Notes under the pieces: model-generated
Told to the model about the DNA's origin: nothing
The model's input: only the letters and a program-made list of their open reading frames with translations
Database searches by the model: none
Origin: CAZFDE01 sp964517795
Lineage (GTDB): Bacteria; Planctomycetota; Phycisphaerae; Sedimentisphaerales; Anaerobacaceae
Direction: 5' to 3'
Assembly: GCA_964517795.1 (NCBI GenBank)
Contig: CAZFDE010000004.1
Span: forward strand, 18,980-82,979
Length of the DNA: 64,000 bases
Shown here: in pieces, positions 58,568-64,000 of the stretch
Layout: each line of letters opens with the position of its first letter
Position numbering within the stretch: the stretch's first letter is position 1
Translations under genes and position numbers: made by a program

Positions 58568-60557
58568 GTCTTTCTCCTGGTATCTTTACAATAAATTCAC
58601 TTCCTTTGCCGGGTTTGGAATCGACCTCGATTTTGGCCTTGTGGGCGTCGAGGATAAATTTGACGATGGACAGGCCCAGGCCGGTTCCTTCGGCCCGGCG
58701 GCTCAGCGAACTGTCGGCCTGATAAAACCGTTCAAAGATCCGTTTCATCTGCCTTCTGGTCATCCCGATCCCGTTATCCTTCACAGAAAAACACACATAA
58801 CTATCCTCGGTGAATACACTTAGCTCGATCCGCTTGTCATCGTGCGAATATTTGTACGCATTATCCAGCAAATTCACCAGCACGGTAACCAGCGCATCGC
58901 TGTCCACTGATATAGACGCCAGGTCCTCGGCAATATTTACAGAAAAATCGCATTTTTTTTGATTATTTTGATTAAATTTGGTCTGCACGGCCTCGGCGGC
59001 GGCTTCGGCGATCTCAGAGGGCCTGCACGGCCGCATCTCAAACGCCTGTTTGTTGCGCTCCATTCGCGAAAAAGTCAGGAAATTGTCGATCAGATGGCTC
59101 AGCCGCGTGTTTTCTTTGGCGATCAGCTCCAGATACTCATTGGCCTGCTCGCTGTCGGCGTAGCGGTCCTCCAGCAGCGTATCGACCAGCACCCGCATCG
59201 ATGCAAGCGGTGTCTTAAGCTCATGCGTTACCGTCGCGATAAAATCGTTCTTGAGCCGGTTGAGCCGAATCTGGCGGCTGATCGTCTGCGTCGCAACGGC
59301 CCCGGACGCCAGAATCAGCACAATCACCAGAATCCCCGTCCACGTATAAATCGCCGCCTGCCGCTTGGCGGCATTTTCGAAGACATTGCCGTTTTCGAAC
59401 AAAAGCTGCAATCGCCAGCCGGGCAAATGATCCGAAAACGCCATGGTGAGAAACGGATCTCCGCCATCGGCCTGCGAATCAAAGATCACCCTGTCCTGAT
59501 CGTCAATGAGCCGCGCTGTAATACCGTCGATCTGCAAATTTTCAAATTCAGTTTCCAGATCGCTCTTCAGAGCATCTTCGGTCTTGATCAACAGAACACT
59601 TTTTTCGCCCACAAGGTATTTCATTGCATAATAGGTCTGGCCGGCTTCGAATGATTTCCATTGCTGTTCGGGCCAGTTTCGAACGGATTCGGCATCTGCG
59701 AAAAAACCGGCACCGGCCAGCGATGTTTGTTCTGTATGAATCGTCTGCCGCGCCTTTTCGATAATATCATCCAGTTTCCAGCTTTCGCGGTACTTTTGGG
59801 CGATGGCCAGCATCTTTTCAAGTGCCCAGATAGACACTTCAGATGGGTAGTTTTCTGTTTGGGTGTACCATAAGTCAAGATCGAGGAACGTGGCGCCGCT
59901 GGTATAGGTGTCTTTGTGCTCATCGAGCCACTGAAGGTGTTTGATCCGGACCATGGCAACTTCGCTCGGCGTGAATTGTTTTCGGATTTGCTGATTATCC
60001 GACCAAAGTAGTGTGTGGAAAAAATCAGCCGCCTCGACCGTTTTGCCTAACGCCTCGAGACATCGCAGCGTTCCCATCGAAGCGGCAAAAATAGCCGGGT
60101 CGTTCGCATCCACCAGCGATTGATACTGTTCAAGGGCCTTGGCATAATCGCCGCGTTGTTCCAGCTCAAACGCCTGCTGTACTTCTGCAGTAAAAGCGGC
60201 ACCTGGATAATCCCCCATGACAGGATAAAGCAATTGCATGTTCGCATCATAGATCGCCGCGCCGTCGGCATCACCTTTGATCGCGTTGAGCCATAGCCAG
60301 ATTTTTTCCTGGTTGACTAAACCACTCAATCGTTTGTGATGGTCGGATATGGCCATCGTCCACGCTTCATTGAAATGGTTTGTAAAGTCATCCACCTCGT
60401 TCTGGCAGATATCGACGAGTTTCTGCCGGACGGCCAGACGCTCGTTTTTTACCGCCTGGGTCATAAACCACAGCAAACACACGGTGGGCAATATCACCGC
60501 CACCGCCAGCAGTAAGATTACCCACCGCAACTGATTTTTCGAATGATCGAATTTCAA
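58557..60557 (-). CDS. Sensor histidine kinase with large TPR-like extracytoplasmic domain
   Basis: A 666-residue membrane kinase. TM1 is at residues 12-32 and TM2 at 403-423. The 370 residues between them are unusually long and helical, with TPR-like hairpins (RGDYAKALEQYQSLVDANDP, then CLEALGKTVEAADFFHTLLW). After TM2 come HisKA with His445 (ATVTHELKTP), and ATPase boxes NLLDNAYKYSHD, DNGIGM and GTGLGLSIVK. There is no recognisable HAMP domain. Its likely partner is the OmpR-type regulator at 54997-55686, six genes downstream on the same strand. It starts 13 bases after the Ig/TPR protein gene. Confidence 0.88.
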   Translation of the reverse strand: MKFDHSKNQLRWVILLLAVAVILPTVCLLWFMTQAVKNERLAVRQKLVDICQNEVDDFTNHFNEAWTMAISDHHKRLSGLVNQEKIWLWLNAIKGDADGAAIYDANMQLLYPVMGDYPGAAFTAEVQQAFELEQRGDYAKALEQYQSLVDANDPAIFAASMGTLRCLEALGKTVEAADFFHTLLWSDNQQIRKQFTPSEVAMVRIKHLQWLDEHKDTYTSGATFLDLDLWYTQTENYPSEVSIWALEKMLAIAQKYRESWKLDDIIEKARQTIHTEQTSLAGAGFFADAESVRNWPEQQWKSFEAGQTYYAMKYLVGEKSVLLIKTEDALKSDLETEFENLQIDGITARLIDDQDRVIFDSQADGGDPFLTMAFSDHLPGWRLQLLFENGNVFENAAKRQAAIYTWTGILVIVLILASGAVATQTISRQIRLNRLKNDFIATVTHELKTPLASMRVLVDTLLEDRYADSEQANEYLELIAKENTRLSHLIDNFLTFSRMERNKQAFEMRPCRPSEIAEAAAEAVQTKFNQNNQKKCDFSVNIAEDLASISVDSDALVTVLVNLLDNAYKYSHDDKRIELSVFTEDSYVCFSVKDNGIGMTRRQMKRIFERFYQADSSLSRRAEGTGLGLSIVKFILDAHKAKIEVDSKPGKGSEFIVKIPGERHER

Positions 60558-60570
60558 GCTGTATGCTCCG

Positions 60571-63500
60571 TTAATTCATATTTTGTTTGAAACTTTCGGT
60601 AATCGAATCGTATTGGGCTTTATTCTCTTCGAATTGATCTTTCTCGGTCCGGAACACAAACCAGTAAACATGGGACTCATCCACAATATATGTTCGGTAT
60701 TCAACCATTTTCAAGGGTTCAGCGTATTTCCGCAGCGCATTACCGCTTTCTTGATACGTCGCAATATATTGGGCGGCCTCAAGTCCGTTTATTGTAAATG
60801 CTTTCCAGCTTGCTTCATCGGCCGTGTATTTATCAAAAAATCCTTCGAGTTCCTTAAAGTCCGCTTTGGCGATGGTCATGGCTGATTCGGACTCTGGATC
60901 GGTCCCGCGTTTCTGCCAGACCAGAACTGCCCATGCCTTAACTTCGGGCGCAATGAGCTGAAGACTGAATTGCGGCCCGGTGCCATACTGATAATATCGC
61001 CAATCATTTGGCACGTTCACGGTGAAATGCGGGTTTTCATGATGATAGATAAGTGGTTCGTCTATGTTTTTTTGCCAGACTTTGGCCAGTTCCATGGTGG
61101 CGGTGCCGCCGACATCATATTGAACCAGGTATTTATGTTCATCTGCGGAAAACCAAAGCGTATGCTGTAGTGCACGCATACCCTCAGCATATATGGAAAG
61201 ATCCGTCTTGTAGCATGTATATGTTCCGGCCTCCACGGTTATCGCTTCAATACCAAGCACCTTGATCCGGCATTCCACTACAACACCGCCCTGTACCGGA
61301 AAGATTGGAAATCTGCCTTCGTAATTTTCTCCAAGCGGCATCCGCCGAATCAGATACAGTGCCTGTTCGTTATCAAAAACAACTGTTTGAACCGGTATAT
61401 CACGCGTTGTCTCGTTGTCTTGAGCGTCAACGGTAAGTGTGACACTGTTCAAGTCATACTCGGCCTTAAAGGCACCCATCCAGTTTGTTGTTTGCCCATA
61501 AAAGGGCACAAAACTGTCAGCCTCAGCTTCCACGAGGGTGTATTGGGAAATCGACCCTTCAGTAACGTACATGTGTGATATGATTTGCCATGTCGGAATG
61601 TCATCGATTTTGCCGCGCTGCGCTGAATATATAATGGTTCCATACTCCCCTCCGGCCGGGCGTTTGAGCCTGACTTCCATAACTTCTCCGTCCACCCACG
61701 GCGCCGGCTTGAGTTCAAGCGGTTTCGCTGATGCAAGTTCTGCACCGGTAAGTCTGTATTGAAAAGTCGTAAGCAGGCTTCCACCGGCGGGAATTATTTT
61801 TTCAACCGAAAGTTCAATTCGGCCGTCTCTTTCCGATTTTCTCATACCCGGTGAAGTGGAAATTACCTCCGCACCTTCTGGCAGCAGATATGTCTCTTTT
61901 CGCAATGTCGGGACATTCGTATTTGGACTGTGATTCATATAGTACTGATATGTGTCCGGCATTTCGACGACCGGTTTAATCAATCCCGTTATTGTGCCTT
62001 CAACTGTTCCTTCAACTGTTTCGCCGGGCATTATCGGTTCATCGAATGTTATATGGTATCGAAAATGATTATCCTTGTGAACTGTCGTATAGTGAATAGG
62101 TGTGCCGTCCTTATAATACATCCCGGTCACATGGACAAAATCGGAATTAATGAAACTGGTCGTTGTGATGGGTTCCGAGGTGTTGTTCGTGTGATTGTGA
62201 GGATTTATGAAATGAATCAACCCATTAGGGTCGATTTCATTATGCATTTCCTGTGTAAATTGAGGAACTTTTTGTAGTGACAATGTAACCACATGATTTT
62301 CATCTTCCTGAACTTCTTTTTTCCACCAATAGATATCCCAGCTATTCACCGTTTTTTTGCCGGTATATTCTTCACTTAAATCGGATAAAACGGTTCCCTG
62401 GGGTACTGCCAGAAAGAAGGTTTCATACGCACGTTGGCCGAAGTTATTCTTCATGGTCAATGCGTACTTACCGCCCGCGCCTGCCCGTGGAAGCGGTGTG
62501 CTGCCATCGACCGCCCAGCCGAAATTAAAAAATTCGCCCGGCTCAAGCGGTTCTTTCGGATTCCAGTAAATTTGATAAAATCCGCTGCGATGTTCATCCG
62601 CGATAATCTCAATATCCATTTCATCACCGGAGATACTGTAAAGTTTTTGGTCAGGATAACTGGTCCCTGTAAGCCGGTATCGCTCTGTGATCGGTTTACC
62701 TGTCAGGTTATACACATACCCCATGCCGCCGCCTCGCAAAATAAAATCGTTATCGACGACATAGATATGGCTGTTGGAATATAACTGCTTCATCCCGGCC
62801 TCTGCACAGACCTCGCCGTATTTTGAGCCGATATACGAACACACCTCAGGGCCGAGCATTTCAAATATGTTGCCTTTAGGTGTGGTTGATACCCCTATTT
62901 CCTCGAGTTGTTGTTTCGCCTTAACGGTTAATGCTTTCTGGCCGGCGTATTTTGTAACCACGTCCATGAGATATTCAGCCGCCGTTTGCTTGTCACCTTT
63001 TTTGAGATAGCACTGGGCCATATTAAATGCGGCCCGGGCCGCGAGCCGCTCGACCTCACCGGCTTGCTCGATGACCTGCTGATACAGACCGATCGCCTTG
63101 TCCAGATCGCCCTCAGTCTGCTCGGCATAGACGGCTTCCTGCATTAAAACGATCAAATTTTGTTTTGTTTCGCCCTGAGCAGTATCGGAGGAATTTGCCA
63201 AAGCCGTTCCAGTCTTAAACCGTATAGGATATACCACGGCCGGTTCGCCCTGCGTATTCCTGAAATTCTTGAAACTGACACTATTAATGCTGAGCTCATA
63301 TTCATGGTTGGGCTTCAGTTTCACCGGCATCACGATGATGCGGGAATTCGTCCATTTCGGCTGGCCGACCGTTTCGGGATATTTCGGCCCCCCGCCGCAA
63401 ATAGAATAGCCGCCGGTGTTCATGTCCTGATCGAACTCGATCACAATCTGTTTCAGGCCGGGATCGACGTTCATATCTTCGTGTTCCGGGATTGTTTTAA

Positions 63501-63591
63501 TGACCGTCGGCGGGGCGGCTAACGCCCCTGCGGTAATCATGAATAATACGGCCAAAACCCCTACAATCATTTTGTGTGTGTGCGTTGCCAT
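60571..63591 (-). CDS. Exported Ig-like/TPR protein of unknown function
   Basis: A 1006-residue exported protein with a signal peptide (residues 1-25, GALAAPP). An SbsA-type Ig-like domain (30-130: TVIKTIPEHEDMNVDPGLKQ, IVIEFDQDMNTGG) is followed by TPR-like hairpins (145-235; EGDLDKAIGLYQQVIEQAGE). The remaining 750 residues are beta-rich, with no enzyme motif that I recognise. The C-terminal 150 residues resemble a DUF with NVPNDWRYYQYGTGPQFSLQ. AAAGGAGC lies upstream of ATG 63591. It heads the unit with the histidine kinase and shares TPR-like hairpins with it, so it may be its signal partner (inference). Confidence 0.75.
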   Translation of the reverse strand: MATHTHKMIVGVLAVLFMITAGALAAPPTVIKTIPEHEDMNVDPGLKQIVIEFDQDMNTGGYSICGGGPKYPETVGQPKWTNSRIIVMPVKLKPNHEYELSINSVSFKNFRNTQGEPAVVYPIRFKTGTALANSSDTAQGETKQNLIVLMQEAVYAEQTEGDLDKAIGLYQQVIEQAGEVERLAARAAFNMAQCYLKKGDKQTAAEYLMDVVTKYAGQKALTVKAKQQLEEIGVSTTPKGNIFEMLGPEVCSYIGSKYGEVCAEAGMKQLYSNSHIYVVDNDFILRGGGMGYVYNLTGKPITERYRLTGTSYPDQKLYSISGDEMDIEIIADEHRSGFYQIYWNPKEPLEPGEFFNFGWAVDGSTPLPRAGAGGKYALTMKNNFGQRAYETFFLAVPQGTVLSDLSEEYTGKKTVNSWDIYWWKKEVQEDENHVVTLSLQKVPQFTQEMHNEIDPNGLIHFINPHNHTNNTSEPITTTSFINSDFVHVTGMYYKDGTPIHYTTVHKDNHFRYHITFDEPIMPGETVEGTVEGTITGLIKPVVEMPDTYQYYMNHSPNTNVPTLRKETYLLPEGAEVISTSPGMRKSERDGRIELSVEKIIPAGGSLLTTFQYRLTGAELASAKPLELKPAPWVDGEVMEVRLKRPAGGEYGTIIYSAQRGKIDDIPTWQIISHMYVTEGSISQYTLVEAEADSFVPFYGQTTNWMGAFKAEYDLNSVTLTVDAQDNETTRDIPVQTVVFDNEQALYLIRRMPLGENYEGRFPIFPVQGGVVVECRIKVLGIEAITVEAGTYTCYKTDLSIYAEGMRALQHTLWFSADEHKYLVQYDVGGTATMELAKVWQKNIDEPLIYHHENPHFTVNVPNDWRYYQYGTGPQFSLQLIAPEVKAWAVLVWQKRGTDPESESAMTIAKADFKELEGFFDKYTADEASWKAFTINGLEAAQYIATYQESGNALRKYAEPLKMVEYRTYIVDESHVYWFVFRTEKDQFEENKAQYDSITESFKQNMN

Positions 63592-63659
63592 TATAAGCTC
63601 CTTTCCAGGTAATTTACCATAAATCCGGTTTCTTCGACAGAGGCGATTAGAGCAGATCG

Positions 63660-63679
63660 ATGTTACCGATATGTTACCG
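63660..63679 (-). promoter_or_regulatory. Two-copy 11-bp direct repeat upstream of the kinase operon
   Basis: ATGTTACCG occurs at 63660-63668 and 63671-63679, 11 bases apart. OmpR/PhoB-type regulators bind such phased direct repeats. The site lies about 70 bases upstream of the first gene of the unit that ends with an OmpR-type regulator, so autoregulation is plausible. Confidence 0.45.
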
Positions 63680-63711
63680 TTGTGTCCTAATTTGAAGATT
63701 TTTTTAAAAAC

Positions 63712-63739
63712 TTGACTTTCGACGATTTTTTGGTATAAT
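63712..63739 (+). promoter_or_regulatory. Strong sigma-70-type promoter with a long structured leader
   Basis: TTGACT (63712-63717), a 16-base spacer and TATAAT (63734-63739) point to transcription to the right from about 63746. The next 190 bases have TGAGGG/CCCTCA (63751-63768) and a long-range GCTGCG (63823-63828) with CGCAGC (63878-63883), so the transcript is structured. It could be a regulatory leader or a small RNA. The 347-base gap from 63592 to 63938 holds this promoter, the repeats at 63660 and no other gene. Confidence 0.55.
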
Positions 63740-63938
63740 ACGCATCCAGTTGAGGGCCCATACCCTCAGAGCGAGACAGGCTGTACAAATAATTAAATCT
63801 TCGTATTTCGTTCATAGGTTACGCTGCGCGTTTCGTCAATCGTCCGGCGGTCGCGTCCAAGAACGACAACCGTCCAACGCAGCCGTTACGCGCCGCGCAA
63901 TCGCAAACGCTTTACGTTTTGTATTACGGATTACCCCA

Positions 63939-64000
63939 TGAAACTAAAAACTGTCATTGATGAACCTTGGCGAAGTACTGATGGCCGAATCACCAGCGAC
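63939..64000 (+). CDS. Possible start of a gene cut by the window end
   Basis: From ATG 63939 the frame stays open for 20 codons to the window edge (MKLKTVIDEPWRSTDGRITS). There is no purine-rich ribosome site in front, and the fragment is too short for family recognition. The only support is the promoter and leader upstream. Confidence 0.25.

Noticed and set aside
63870..63895. GTCCAAC followed by GTTACGC, resembling an integron attC site.
   Set aside because: GTTACGC does not fit the GTTRRRY end, the arms are too close, and no integrase or cassette array is present.

Overview
The window looks like chromosome of a Planctomycetota bacterium, probably of the Phycisphaerae/Sedimentisphaerales type. 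This is inferred from gene content rather than from a marker search. The supporting genes are a Tat-exported sulfatase, a dockerin-bearing secreted subtilase, Na+/solute symporters, a GldA/F/G-type ABC exporter, a putative phosphate porin (so a Gram-negative envelope), a Wza-like lipoprotein, archease/RtcB, and an ECF sigma factor with a zinc-finger anti-sigma factor. Base composition is near 50% GC. No rRNA, CRISPR array, insertion sequence or prophage was seen. One tRNA gene, tRNA-Pro(CGG), is present.

Layout. 1-8031: a glycan-use operon (end of a beta-helix protein, sulfatase, LacI regulator, Na+ symporter, GHL6-type glycosidase, UroD-like protein), most genes overlapping by 1-4 bases. 8189-10446: pyrK-pyrD and a small unknown gene. 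10997-20096: a complete phosphate regulon (phoB-phoR, porin, pstS-pstC-pstA-pstB, phoU). Three of its promoters carry hexamers of the (C/T)TAA(C/T)A type repeated every 11 bp exactly. 20141-22561: HPP membrane protein, Wza-like lipoprotein and a membrane protein. 22669-25838: tRNA-Pro, archease, RtcB and a DHH phosphoesterase, a possible RNA-repair group. 25857-33293: a pentose operon with a XylE-like symporter, AraB, AraD, an SGLT-like symporter and an L-fucose/L-arabinose isomerase-family protein that probably replaces AraA. 33451-35593: PadR regulator with a mosaic HAAS-like membrane protein.

35640-44445 is on the minus strand: an ECF sigma/anti-sigma pair with two small proteins, then a GldA-GldF-GldG-DUF4340 exporter operon ending in a lipoprotein GH31 glycosidase. 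44573-54917: secreted subtilase with an apparent CTG start, acylphosphatase, a GAF/PP2C phosphatase leading into cmk-plsC-ispH, then rpsA and a primary-type sigma factor that has no ordinary start codon. 54997-63591 (minus strand) reads as one long unit: an Ig/TPR exported protein, a histidine kinase with a TPR-like sensor, several small genes, a repeat-rich DUF4097-like lipoprotein and an OmpR-type response regulator. The kinase and regulator lie at opposite sides of the small genes, and a copy of the regulator's first codons sits just ahead of the DUF4097 gene. The window ends with a strong plus-strand promoter, a structured leader of about 190 nt and a possible gene start.

The most notable points are the Bacillus-like Pho boxes in a Gram-negative genome, the PstA with an extra periplasmic domain of about 250 residues, the non-standard starts of the sigma factor and the subtilase, the XylE homologue with a duplicated-looking helix 2, the 18-residue TSHDPI repeats, and the 17-codon regulator-derived leader.
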